From positions 1 through 46,306 of the forward strand of contig JACPEW010000022.1 of the NCBI GenBank assembly GCA_016183305.1: a stretch of DNA of 46,306 bases, in the 5' to 3' direction. Shown piece by piece: positions 19,221-28,262 of this stretch. The stretch comes from Candidatus Daviesbacteria bacterium. GTDB lineage: Bacteria; Patescibacteriota; Microgenomatia; Daviesbacterales; UBA10151. The position numbers were made by a program, and so were the translations under genes. The notes beneath the pieces were generated by a model. The model had not been told where the DNA came from. It worked only from the letters and a program-made list of their open reading frames with translations, and made no database searches. Positions within the stretch are counted from its first letter, which is position 1, and each line of letters begins with the position of its first letter.

Positions 19221-21933
19221 GAAAAAGCCTCCTCATTGGCTTCTGCCAAGTTTTCTTCAGATCCCTAACCGCAACATTAAATAATTTATCCAAATTTATC
19301 ATTGCTTCTTCTTGTGTTTTACCTAAAATCTTAAATGGCATTTTGGAAAAAAGTTGCTTGGCTACTTGCTCATCTTTTACCTCAACAATAAAAGTGCCTG
19401 CTGTTTCATTAAATAAGGATTCCACCTGGGAGGTGGGCTTTGACACCTCCCAGGTGTCTATGACTACCCCCATATTACCTCCAACACACATCTCAAAAAT
19501 AGCAGTAATCACTCCTCCTTCTGACACATCATGGCAGGATAAAATTTTATTCTTTTGGATACCTTGATAAATTGCCTCAAAAGTTTTTGGTAATAATTTA
19601 AGGTCCACTTTAGGAACAACATTTTTGTTATCAACTTTTCCCACTAAAACAATTGTTGATCCAGTTTTCTTAAAATCAGCTGTTACAGTCTTAGAAGCAT
19701 CAGGAATTTTCCCAAAAACAGACATACATAAAGTAGGAGGAATTTTAATAATAGTCCCATCGCTGCCTCTGTATGTTGAGGATAAACTGTCTTTTCCGGA
19801 AATCACCGGGATTTTAAAAGCTTTCATTAAATCCACAACTGCATCAACCATCTGGTCTGTTGCCCAAATAGTTTCCTCATCAGGAAATGGGCAAATATAA
19901 TTATTTATTAAAGAGGCATTTTTATAATCCCCTCCTACTGCCACAAAATTTGATAAGGCCTCTGCTCCTGCCCAAATACTACCCCAGTATGGATCAATAT
20001 TATTAAAGCTGGGATTTAATCCATGCGAAATTACAACCCCATATTTTTTATCTAAAAAAGGCCTTAAAACTGGTGAATCATTTGGACCATCAAGGCTTAC
20101 ACCAGAAAAGGGTTGCAAATCATTTGTACCCTGCACCGAATGGTCGTACATTCTAACAATTGGCTCTTTTGAACAAACATTTCCATCTGAAACAATTTTG
20201 TTAATCTCCTTTATCCACTCTTTTTCATTTTTTGGCACAGATCCTTCGACTCGCTTCGCTCGCTCAGGATGACTTTTAATATTTTTAGCAATGAGGATCT
20301 TTTTTGGTAAGCCATGATGTAGGAACTCCATATCTAAATCACATACAACTTTATTATTAAAAGTCACTTTTAATTTTTTACTGTCATCAAATTCTCCAAG
20401 TAGCGCATATTCAACGTTGTATTTTTTACAGATTAACTCAAATGCTTTGAGATTCTTCCTTTCTAAAACTACAACCATTCTTTCCTGCGACTCTGAAACC
20501 CAAATTTCCCAGGGAGCCAAGCCATGATACTTTAGCGGAGCTTTACTCATATCCACACTTACTCCTAATTCTTCTCCAATCTCTCCAACTGCAGAAGAAA
20601 ATCCTCCCCCTCCAACATCTTGTATCAATCTAATCAAACCTTCATCTCTTGCCTCAAGCAAAGCATCAAACATTCTTTTCTCTTCAATGGCATTGCCAAT
20701 TTGTACAGCTGAAGCATTAACTTCTTTTGTTTTATCAGTCATTTCTCCGGAAGAAAAAGTAGCCCCGTGAATACCATCCCTGCCTGTCCTGCCACCTACA
20801 ACAATTATTAAATCACCTTTTTCTGGTTTATCTTTTTTTGCATATTTTTTAGGTAATATTCCATATGCCCCAACAATTACTGAAGGCCTTGCCCGGAAAT
20901 TTTGATGGAAATGAACTGACCCATTATTAGTAGGAATTCCCATTCTATTCCCATAATCCCTGACGCCTTCCACCACTCTTTTTAATAAGTACTTTGGAGG
21001 CAAACAACCAGCTGGTAAATCTTTATCCTTTAAATCAAGCGGAGCAAAACAGAATATATCTGTGGAAGCAATATTTTTAGCTCCTTTGCCTGTTCCAGCA
21101 ATATCCCTAAATACTCCACCAGACCCAGTCATTGCCCCTCCATATGGTTCTATAGCAGACGGAGCATTATGGGTTTCTACCTTACCGCAAATAGCAAAGC
21201 CGTCATAAAAATCCATCACCCCGGAATTATCATCAAAAGCAGAAACAATATTTTTATTATGCTTTAAGGCTTCTTTTTTAATCCTTTTAATTAAAGGTTC
21301 TTTCTTTTTTCCATCAACTATTAAACCTGCTTTAAATGTTTTATGTCCTGAGTGTTCGCTCCAGGTTTGAGCTAAAGTTTCAAGTTCTAAATCTGTTGGA
21401 TCTTTCTCCATTTTTTGGAAGTATTTTTGAATTGTTCTCATTTCTTCCAAATTAAGGAAAAGCTTATCTTTCGACAACTCCATTAATTCTTCATCACTAC
21501 AATTTCTAATAGGGATAATTTTTGTCTTACCTGTTTTTCCTTCCAAAATTAAAGTTTTTGGTTCTTCTGTTACTATATGTTCTGTCAAAGGGTTAAAGAT
21601 GGGTGTATTGTTTGTATATTCTACAGAAGTATCTGCAGCTAAAAGTTTTATACCCAAATCTGAGGCAGCTTTCATAATTGATGCAACTTCAGGATTCATT
21701 ACCCCAGGTTTATAAGAAATCTCAACTGTAGTTACACCTCCCAAGCCACCTGGGGGGTGGGCTTTGACTCCCCCCAGGTGTGTGATTGGCTGATTTATGC
21801 TATATTTTTGGTTTATTTTTTCAGCCAGTAATTTCTCCGCCAAAATCTTAGCTTCTTTTTCAGATATACCCTCAAGCCGGTAAACTTTAATATTTTGTTG
21901 TCCGCTTGTCTGCACTCTGACTTTTTGAATCAT
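19210..21933 (-). CDS. purL: phosphoribosylformylglycinamidine synthase II with N-terminal PurS-like region
   Basis: WSEHSGHKTFK, KVETHNAPSAIEPYGGAMTGSGGVFRDI, NNGSVHFH, QDVGGGGFSSAVGEIGEELGV, ISGKDSLSS, CHDVSEGG. Confidence 0.96.
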   Translation of the reverse strand: MIQKVRVQTSGQQNIKVYRLEGISEKEAKILAEKLLAEKINQKYSINQPITHLGGVKAHPPGGLGGVTTVEISYKPGVMNPEVASIMKAASDLGIKLLAADTSVEYTNNTPIFNPLTEHIVTEEPKTLILEGKTGKTKIIPIRNCSDEELMELSKDKLFLNLEEMRTIQKYFQKMEKDPTDLELETLAQTWSEHSGHKTFKAGLIVDGKKKEPLIKRIKKEALKHNKNIVSAFDDNSGVMDFYDGFAICGKVETHNAPSAIEPYGGAMTGSGGVFRDIAGTGKGAKNIASTDIFCFAPLDLKDKDLPAGCLPPKYLLKRVVEGVRDYGNRMGIPTNNGSVHFHQNFRARPSVIVGAYGILPKKYAKKDKPEKGDLIIVVGGRTGRDGIHGATFSSGEMTDKTKEVNASAVQIGNAIEEKRMFDALLEARDEGLIRLIQDVGGGGFSSAVGEIGEELGVSVDMSKAPLKYHGLAPWEIWVSESQERMVVVLERKNLKAFELICKKYNVEYALLGEFDDSKKLKVTFNNKVVCDLDMEFLHHGLPKKILIAKNIKSHPERAKRVEGSVPKNEKEWIKEINKIVSDGNVCSKEPIVRMYDHSVQGTNDLQPFSGVSLDGPNDSPVLRPFLDKKYGVVISHGLNPSFNNIDPYWGSIWAGAEALSNFVAVGGDYKNASLINNYICPFPDEETIWATDQMVDAVVDLMKAFKIPVISGKDSLSSTYRGSDGTIIKIPPTLCMSVFGKIPDASKTVTADFKKTGSTIVLVGKVDNKNVVPKVDLKLLPKTFEAIYQGIQKNKILSCHDVSEGGVITAIFEMCVGGNMGVVIDTWEVSKPTSQVESLFNETAGTFIVEVKDEQVAKQLFSKMPFKILGKTQEEAMINLDKLFNVAVRDLKKTWQKPMRRLFHET
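19423..19456. repeat. 34-nt palindromic element inside purL (copy 1)
   Basis: CACCTGGGAGGTG-GGCTTTGA-CACCTCCCAGGTG: perfect 13-bp arms with an 8-nt loop. Confidence 0.9.
20240..20273. repeat. ATCCT...AGGAT palindromic element inside purL
   Basis: GATCCTTCGACTCGCTTCGCTCGCTCAGGATGAC; encodes SHPERAKRVEGS in the purL frame. Confidence 0.8.
21747..21780. repeat. 34-nt palindromic element inside purL (copy 2)
   Basis: CACCTGGGGGG-TGGGCTTTGACT-CCCCCCAGGTG: perfect 11-bp arms; shares the core GGTGGGCTTTGAC and total length with copy 1. Confidence 0.9.
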
Positions 21934-21938
21934 ATTTT

Positions 21939-23897
21939 TTAACTCTTAACTCTCTCTATATCCCTCCAGCCAATATCTTTCCTATAATGTAAATTATCTC
22001 CCTTAATATTAATTAACCTCATTGCCTGGTACGCTTTTTCCCTGGCTTCCAAAATATCCTTTCCTTCAGCTACTAAGTGAAATATTCTACCACCGTTTAC
22101 TAAATATTTATTATTAGATTTTTTAATCCCTGCCCCATAAATAGTTATGCCTTCTTGTTTTATTGCTTTATCTAATCCCAAAATTTGTTTATCCCTTACT
22201 TTTGAATAATCACCAGGATACCCTTTTGCAGCACCAGCAATACTAATTCTTATTTTAGTATCAACTTTTATTTTTAATTTATCTAGTTTAGTCTGGACAA
22301 CTTTTTCTGCTATGTCTAAATAATCAGTTTGAATACTTGGTAAAATCACTTCAGCTTCAGGGTCGCCCCATCTGGCATTAAATTCGATGATAAAAACTTT
22401 TCCATCAACTACAATTCCACCCAAATATAACACTCCCTCATAAAACCTATTTTCTTTTTTTAATCCATTAATTGTTTTTTTAAATATTTTTGATATTTGA
22501 TCTTTGATTTTTGATATTACCATCGGGTTACTAACACATCCCATCCCACCTGTATTTGGGCCTTTATCACCATCATTAACTCTTTTATGATCTTGAGCAT
22601 ATCCTACTATTTGAAAATTATCTCCATCACAAACAGCAAATGCAGAAAATTCCTCTCCCATTAACCACTCTTCTAGTAAATAAGTTTTTCCAGCTAACCC
22701 AAACCTCTCCATTTCCTTAATAGCAGCAGTTGTCTCATCTAAATTAGCAGCAGGAATAACTCCTTTACCTTCAGCTAAACCAGCTGCCTTAACAAACCAT
22801 TTGTTATTAGGATTTTTCTTCGCAAACTCTATTCCAGCTTTTTCTGACTTAAATATTTGGTACTTGGGATTTGGTACTTGGTACTTTTGCATGAATTTTC
22901 TTGCCCAAGCTTTATCCCATTCAATTTGCCCAGCTTTCTTAGTTGGACCAACAACAGTTATTTTCTTTTTAAGCAACTCATCCACCAGTCCTACTGCTAC
23001 TGCATTATCTTGGGCAACATCCACCAAATCCACTTTTTCTTTTTGGCAAATTTCTATAATCTCTTTAACACTAGTAGTTTTTAAATGGGGGTAAGTAATA
23101 ACTTGTTTTTGAGTATTAATCTGCATTAAATCATTACCAGGCACCGCTAAAATTTTACCTACTTTGGGAGATTGTGCATATTTATCAACTAATGCTGCCC
23201 CTCTTCCACCTCCATCAATTATTAAGATAGTTTTTAGATCCTTCGCTTCACCCCAAGGGTACTTGCCACTTCGTGGTGGCGCGCTCAGGATAACACTTCG
23301 TGTCAGTTTAGCTAATACCTCTACATATAGTTTATTCTCTTTTACTTTTAATCTTTTATATAAAGATTCTACTGTATCTCCTTTTCTAATTTTCTCAAAA
23401 CACCTTCCTAAAACTGGTCCAAAATCAAACTCATGTGTTAAAAAATGAACTGAAGAACCAGCATAGCTAGACTTATTATCTAGAAAGTTTTGAATCGCTA
23501 AATCAGCTAATTTCCCTTTATTCCAAAGCCCCAAACTTTTATCTGGATTTCTTACTATCCCTTCTAAACTGTCTGGTATTAGCCCGGGATGTAAGTTTAG
23601 AATTTTATCCGGAAAAGTATCAATGACTTCTGAAACAATAATCTGTTTCCATCCAGCCAAACAAATATATCCTACATTTAACTTCTTTAAAACTTCTAAT
23701 AGTTCTTCTTTTTCAGGGACTATCTTAACAGGAAGTTTGTGCTTTCTGGCTCTTTCCAGTCCAAGAGCCTCAGATGTATCAGCAATAACTGCTACCAAAT
23801 CCGCCTGAATTTTTCCTGACTCCACCCCGTCAATGATTGCTTGGAAATTTGTGCCAGTTCCTTTATTAGAAATTAAAACAGCTAACCTACACATCAT
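21939..23897 (-). CDS. fused GAR transformylase (PurN) - GAR synthetase (PurD)
   Basis: N-terminus RLAVLISNKGTGTNFQAIID / KILNLHPGLIPDS / HFLTHEFDFGPVLGR (PurN). C-terminus ILIIDGGGRGAALV / AAGLAEGKGVIPA / DHKRVNDGDKGPNTGGMGCVSNPMV / EFNARWGDPEAEVILP (PurD). One uninterrupted 652 aa ORF. Confidence 0.93.
   Translation of the reverse strand: MMCRLAVLISNKGTGTNFQAIIDGVESGKIQADLVAVIADTSEALGLERARKHKLPVKIVPEKEELLEVLKKLNVGYICLAGWKQIIVSEVIDTFPDKILNLHPGLIPDSLEGIVRNPDKSLGLWNKGKLADLAIQNFLDNKSSYAGSSVHFLTHEFDFGPVLGRCFEKIRKGDTVESLYKRLKVKENKLYVEVLAKLTRSVILSAPPRSGKYPWGEAKDLKTILIIDGGGRGAALVDKYAQSPKVGKILAVPGNDLMQINTQKQVITYPHLKTTSVKEIIEICQKEKVDLVDVAQDNAVAVGLVDELLKKKITVVGPTKKAGQIEWDKAWARKFMQKYQVPNPKYQIFKSEKAGIEFAKKNPNNKWFVKAAGLAEGKGVIPAANLDETTAAIKEMERFGLAGKTYLLEEWLMGEEFSAFAVCDGDNFQIVGYAQDHKRVNDGDKGPNTGGMGCVSNPMVISKIKDQISKIFKKTINGLKKENRFYEGVLYLGGIVVDGKVFIIEFNARWGDPEAEVILPSIQTDYLDIAEKVVQTKLDKLKIKVDTKIRISIAGAAKGYPGDYSKVRDKQILGLDKAIKQEGITIYGAGIKKSNNKYLVNGGRIFHLVAEGKDILEAREKAYQAMRLINIKGDNLHYRKDIGWRDIERVKS
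22488..22515. repeat. heptamer array x4 inside the purD part
   Basis: TTTTGAT ATTTGAT CTTTGAT TTTTGAT. Confidence 0.75.
22857..22884. repeat. heptamer array x4 inside the purD part
   Basis: TTGGTAC TTGGGAT TTGGTAC TTGGTAC. Confidence 0.85.
23238..23303. repeat. compound palindromic element at the purN-purD junction
   Basis: ATCCT (23238) ... AGGAT (23287) enclosing CAAG-GGTA-CTTG and GCCAC-TTCGTG-GTGGC, followed by ACAC-TTC-GTGT. Confidence 0.8.
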
Positions 23898-25287
23898 AAG
23901 ATATTTCTTTTTTTCTTTCTCCTATATCTACTGGGTAATTACCGGTAAAACAGGACGTACAGAGCAAATCTTCAGATAAACCAGTGGCTTTTATCAAACC
24001 TTCGTAAGATAAGTAATGTAAAGAATCTACCCCTAATTCTTTTCCTATTTGCTTAGTATCTTGACTTGCTGCAATCAAATCTTTTTGATTCGGGGTATCT
24101 ATTCCGTAAAAATCCGGGAATTTAACAGGTGGCGAAGAAACCAGTAAATGAACTTCCTTTGCCCCGGCATTCCTTACCATCTTAATAATTTGCTTGGAGG
24201 TTGTACCCCGGACTATTGAATCATCGATAATAATAACCCTTTTACCTTCTATAGCATGCTTCATTGGGTTAAGCTTTAGTTGAACTATATTTCCTCTGGT
24301 GTGTTTTTCCGGAGAAATAAAAGTCCGGTGGATATAGCGGTTTTTAATAAGCCCCATCTCAAAAGAAATTCCTGATGCCTTTGAAAAACCTAAGGCTGCA
24401 GGAATTGCAGAATCAGGTACTGGAATAACCACATCAGCTTTAATATTGTTTTCTTTTGCTAATTCTATCCCCAAATTTTGTCTAACTTGATCAACGCTTC
24501 TTCCTAAAATAATTGAATCAGGTCTGGCAAAATAGACAAATTCGAATACATCTAATTTTTGTTGGCCTTTTTCTACCTGAATACTTTTAAGTCCTTTTTC
24601 AGAAATTACCACCATCTCTCCAGGTTTAACTGGTCTTACTAACTTTGCTCCCACAGTATCAAGGGCGCAGGTTTCTGAAGCTATGACAAATCCTCCATTC
24701 AATTTACCAATACTTAAAGGTCTAATCCCAAAACTGTCCCTTGCTGCTACTAGCTTTTTCTCATCCATTACCAGAAGGCAAAATACTCCGGTAAAAAGAG
24801 GGTAGGCTTTTCCGATTGCTTTCTCTAAGTTTAACCCTTTTTTCATATAAACAGCAATTGCTTTAGTGATCATTTCTGAATCATTTAAACCCTGCGTGGG
24901 AATTTTTTTATTTTTCAGAAATTCTTTTAATTTAATAACAGAAGGTAAGTTGCCATTATGAGCTAAAGCTATATATTTACCGGAAGAAATTTTTTCTAAA
25001 ATAGGTTGGGCATGAGTAATTTTTGAATCACCTGAGGTAGAATAACGGTTATGGCCAATTGCCAGATACCCTTTTAATTCCTTGAGATCTTGCTCCTCAA
25101 ACACATGGGCTACTAAACCCATGCCCTTATGCAAATAGATTTTTTTACCATCAGAGGATGCAATGCCTGAAGATTCTTGACCCCTATGTTGAAGAGCCCA
25201 AAGGCCTGGATGAACTAAACGGGCTGCCTCAAACCCTTTCCCGTATACTCCGAATATTCCGCATTTTTCTCCTATTCGGTTTCCCAT
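23887..25287 (-). CDS. purF: amidophosphoribosyltransferase
   Basis: CGIFGVYG N-terminal Cys nucleophile after a short leader, LWALQHRGQESSGIAS, YFARPDSIILGRSVDQVR, VIIIDDSIVRGTTSKQIIKMVRNAGAKEVH. Confidence 0.97.
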   Translation of the reverse strand: MGNRIGEKCGIFGVYGKGFEAARLVHPGLWALQHRGQESSGIASSDGKKIYLHKGMGLVAHVFEEQDLKELKGYLAIGHNRYSTSGDSKITHAQPILEKISSGKYIALAHNGNLPSVIKLKEFLKNKKIPTQGLNDSEMITKAIAVYMKKGLNLEKAIGKAYPLFTGVFCLLVMDEKKLVAARDSFGIRPLSIGKLNGGFVIASETCALDTVGAKLVRPVKPGEMVVISEKGLKSIQVEKGQQKLDVFEFVYFARPDSIILGRSVDQVRQNLGIELAKENNIKADVVIPVPDSAIPAALGFSKASGISFEMGLIKNRYIHRTFISPEKHTRGNIVQLKLNPMKHAIEGKRVIIIDDSIVRGTTSKQIIKMVRNAGAKEVHLLVSSPPVKFPDFYGIDTPNQKDLIAASQDTKQIGKELGVDSLHYLSYEGLIKATGLSEDLLCTSCFTGNYPVDIGERKKEISYDV

Positions 25288-25336
25288 AGCCTAATATATA
25301 CCAATTGCACCCCAAAATGCAAGTTTAGGCCATAAG

Positions 25337-26923
25337 TCAGCTATTGGAATCCTTTTCAGGGGAATAATCAGTTATTAGATTTTCTGGCTTAACAGCCACA
25401 TGGCTGGATATTCGATCTAGCACCCTGCTTAAGGTTTCAGTATTAATTCTTGGCATCTTAAAACGGGCTGAGGTAACTTGATCATCTCTTGTAACAACTC
25501 CATTATTAAGAGCAGGCAAAGTGCTCCTGACTTCCTTATACAAAGATTCCATCAAGAGAGTATATACTGCATTTCCTCTATCGCTATCGCCATACATCTT
25601 ATTTAGTTTTTCCTGAAAAGCTTGTAAAGTTCCTAGCAGGATATCACTGTCTTCTGGAGAATATGAACCATCTCTAGCTCTTTCTTGCACTAATTGCCCA
25701 TATGTAGGATTAACTCCCTGAGCCAGCTGATCTTGCATTAAGCCAAAAAGGCTAAACCCCTCACCGTTTTCCACTCTTTGTTGGGCATCTGGTCTTATTG
25801 TAAAGTCTATATCTACTACTGATCCAGCTGATAATGCTGGAGCAGGATTCTCAGCAACTGGTGTGGCTGACGCTGTCAATGGAGCCTTAGCAACCGCAGT
25901 ACCAGTTAACCAAGCATTTGCTGTCGCTGTTGCTTCATGACTTGTTATAAAGGTAGCGGTAGGTGTTGGAGTTAGTGCTTGTCCTGCTAATGCAGTAGCA
26001 ATTAAACCAGCTCTTGCTGTAGCAGTTTCTGCTGCAGACTCTCCTGTGGTTGTACCTGTAGATATTGGTGTAGGTATTGCTATAATCTCCCCTTGACAGC
26101 CTCTTGCTGTCCAAGCCAATAAAGCTGCCAAAGCAAGGGCTGCAAGGATTCCTGCTGGTAATAGACAACCTGGCCTCTTGGCCTCTTTTTCAATTCTTCC
26201 AGCTTCCTCGGGGCTGATGCTAGTTTCTGGTTTTAAAAGTTTGCTTAATACAATTAGTTCTTCTTCTAACGATTCCTTCTGCTTTCGTTCCTCTCGTTTC
26301 TGTTTTTTTAAAGCCCGAACAGCCTCCGGATCAAGATAGCATTCTAATCTTCTATTAATACGGGCCATATATTCAGCTAAAGAGCCAATACCTGCACCAG
26401 CTGCAATTTTCTTATCTTTATCTGTAAATGGAGTAGTTAAACGATGTTTACGGGCAGGCATTCTTAATCTATTAACTAAATCCCTCCAACCAAGACCATA
26501 TTTTACATGGCCATCACCCACAGACTGACGTTCAAGGCCTGTCTGGTACTTTGCTTCTTGTTCATCTGTCCAACCTATTGAACCAAAATATGAACGAGGT
26601 TTCCAGTCAGATGTTGGTCCAGCGAAAACAGCTGGAATCAAACCATCTTTTGTTGGTATTATTAACTCTCTTCTCCTTCCCAATCTTTCTACTGCAATTT
26701 CCCTCTTGTGCTCATCTGATTCTCCCGCTAAAAATGGATCATTTTTAATAAATGAGACTTCTGCATCAATCCTACCTGCTTCTATTGGATTATCCGGATT
26801 TAGAGCATCAGGATGTAACTCAGCATACGGTTTACTTCTAGCAATCAATACATCTCGATTTCTCTTAAACTTAGCTAATCTTTCTTTTGTCCAGCCAGAA
26901 GCAGATTTACTGCCTTTATTCAT
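25337..26923 (-). CDS. single-pass membrane protein of unknown function with Ala/Thr/Pro-rich linker
   Basis: Charged N-terminal half, TM helix LLPAGILAALALAALLAWTARGC, then TPTPTATFITSHEATATANAWLTGTAVA linker and a C-terminal domain. Confidence 0.6.
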   Translation of the reverse strand: MNKGSKSASGWTKERLAKFKRNRDVLIARSKPYAELHPDALNPDNPIEAGRIDAEVSFIKNDPFLAGESDEHKREIAVERLGRRRELIIPTKDGLIPAVFAGPTSDWKPRSYFGSIGWTDEQEAKYQTGLERQSVGDGHVKYGLGWRDLVNRLRMPARKHRLTTPFTDKDKKIAAGAGIGSLAEYMARINRRLECYLDPEAVRALKKQKREERKQKESLEEELIVLSKLLKPETSISPEEAGRIEKEAKRPGCLLPAGILAALALAALLAWTARGCQGEIIAIPTPISTGTTTGESAAETATARAGLIATALAGQALTPTPTATFITSHEATATANAWLTGTAVAKAPLTASATPVAENPAPALSAGSVVDIDFTIRPDAQQRVENGEGFSLFGLMQDQLAQGVNPTYGQLVQERARDGSYSPEDSDILLGTLQAFQEKLNKMYGDSDRGNAVYTLLMESLYKEVRSTLPALNNGVVTRDDQVTSARFKMPRINTETLSRVLDRISSHVAVKPENLITDYSPEKDSNS

Positions 26924-26994
26924 TTGCTTTAATTGGTCAATTTCTCTTTGTGCATAATCTATTAAGTCCTCAACTGCTAGACCTTCATTTCTTA

Positions 26995-27300
26995 CTACAT
27001 CTTGTCCTGTTTTAGAGTATCGTATATCCGGATATCATACTCGCCAGTTGTAATAGCTACCAAACCATGATGGAACGTTTCCCATTTTGAAAATTGTTTC
27101 CTGCTTATATCATCTGACTTCAGAGCAGGATGGCTAGCTAAACTGTTAAGTTTTGCTTGGGGATTAATACTCTGTCGCTTTGGATCAATTGTACTAATAT
27201 ACCAGGACTGAGATAATTCATTAACTGCAGTTATAACTTCCTTTCTAGTTGGAAGTCTTTGTAATAACGATTGTCTGGCTTCTGCTCTTTCAATAACCAT
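26995..27300 (-). CDS. hypothetical protein; possibly the N-terminal part of the downstream membrane protein
   Basis: 101 aa ORF ending IRIYDTLKQDKM*. The frame of the 25337-26923 ORF stays open upstream into this region. Confidence 0.4.
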   Translation of the reverse strand: MVIERAEARQSLLQRLPTRKEVITAVNELSQSWYISTIDPKRQSINPQAKLNSLASHPALKSDDISRKQFSKWETFHHGLVAITTGEYDIRIYDTLKQDKM

Positions 27301-27372
27301 ATCCTATATAGTTTAACAGACCTATAATTAAAATGCAAATTACCTACTATCCATAAATGGTATACTAGTTTT

Positions 27373-27738
27373 ATGGATCAAAAGAATTTACCTAATAGAA
27401 AAGTGCTTTCCTTTAAGTATGCTTGTTCAGGAATCTATGCTGCTTTAAAGGAAGAACCAAATTTAAAATTCCATTTTATAGCAGGCATTATTGTAATTTT
27501 AACCTCTGTTGCTTTAAAAATATCTATTCAAGATTGGCTGATTATAATTTTCCTGATTGGATTTGTTATATCTTTGGAACTAACGAATACTGCTATTGAG
27601 GCAGTTGTTGATGCTTTTACAGATAAGGAACACCCAGGAGCAAAGCTTGTTAAAGATATTTCTGCAGGAGCAGTTTTAGTAGCTGCCATTACTTCTGCTA
27701 TTATTGGCTTAATAATCTTTCTGCCTTATATCTCATAA
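27373..27738 (+). CDS. dagK: diacylglycerol/undecaprenol kinase family protein
   Basis: SFKYACSGIYAALKEEPNLKFH, LELTNTAIEAVVDAFT, AKLVKDISAGAVL. Confidence 0.92.
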   Translation: MDQKNLPNRKVLSFKYACSGIYAALKEEPNLKFHFIAGIIVILTSVALKISIQDWLIIIFLIGFVISLELTNTAIEAVVDAFTDKEHPGAKLVKDISAGAVLVAAITSAIIGLIIFLPYIS

Positions 27739-28262
27739 TGATAAACAAGGATTTATTTTTTCTGATATTTAATTTAAGTGGACAAAACCCAATCATAGAC
27801 CAGCTGATGATTTTTGGGACTAATGAGCTGATTTATTTAACTTTTTTATTTGTTTTACTACTGGCTGTTAAAGGCGGAATAAAAGAGAAAAAGAGTTTCC
27901 TGCTGATTATACTCAGTTTACCTATTGCAGTCTTAATAATTAAAGGGGTTCATCTTTTTGTTTACGAACCCCGCCCATTTGTGACTTTTAACTTAACTCC
28001 TTTAGTATCTGAAACATTAAATGCTGCCTTTCCTTCAAGGCATGCTACTATCTCAGCAGTCATTGCTTTTGCTTTTATCTACTTTAAATCAAAATATACT
28101 CTTCCTCTGCTGCTAGTTATGGTCTGGATTTCTATCTCAAGAGTATATGTAGGAGTGCACTATCCTTTAGATTTAATCGGTGGTTGGGCAACAGCAGTTA
28201 TCTCCTTAACCATTGCGCTGCAGATTAAAAAAATACTTAAAATTGGTTTTTTAAGAGCTTAA
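27738..28262 (+). CDS. PAP2-family phosphatase (undecaprenyl-diphosphatase-like)
   Basis: KGVHLFVYEPRPF, FPSRHATISA, SRVYVGVHYPLDLIGG. Confidence 0.9.
   Translation: MINKDLFFLIFNLSGQNPIIDQLMIFGTNELIYLTFLFVLLLAVKGGIKEKKSFLLIILSLPIAVLIIKGVHLFVYEPRPFVTFNLTPLVSETLNAAFPSRHATISAVIAFAFIYFKSKYTLPLLLVMVWISISRVYVGVHYPLDLIGGWATAVISLTIALQIKKILKIGFLRA

Noticed and set aside
25935-26168. 77 aa minus-strand ORF (MSITSRNPCSPCFGS...)
   Set aside because: Out-of-frame reading of the Ala/Thr-rich linker of the 25337-26923 protein; low-complexity artefact.
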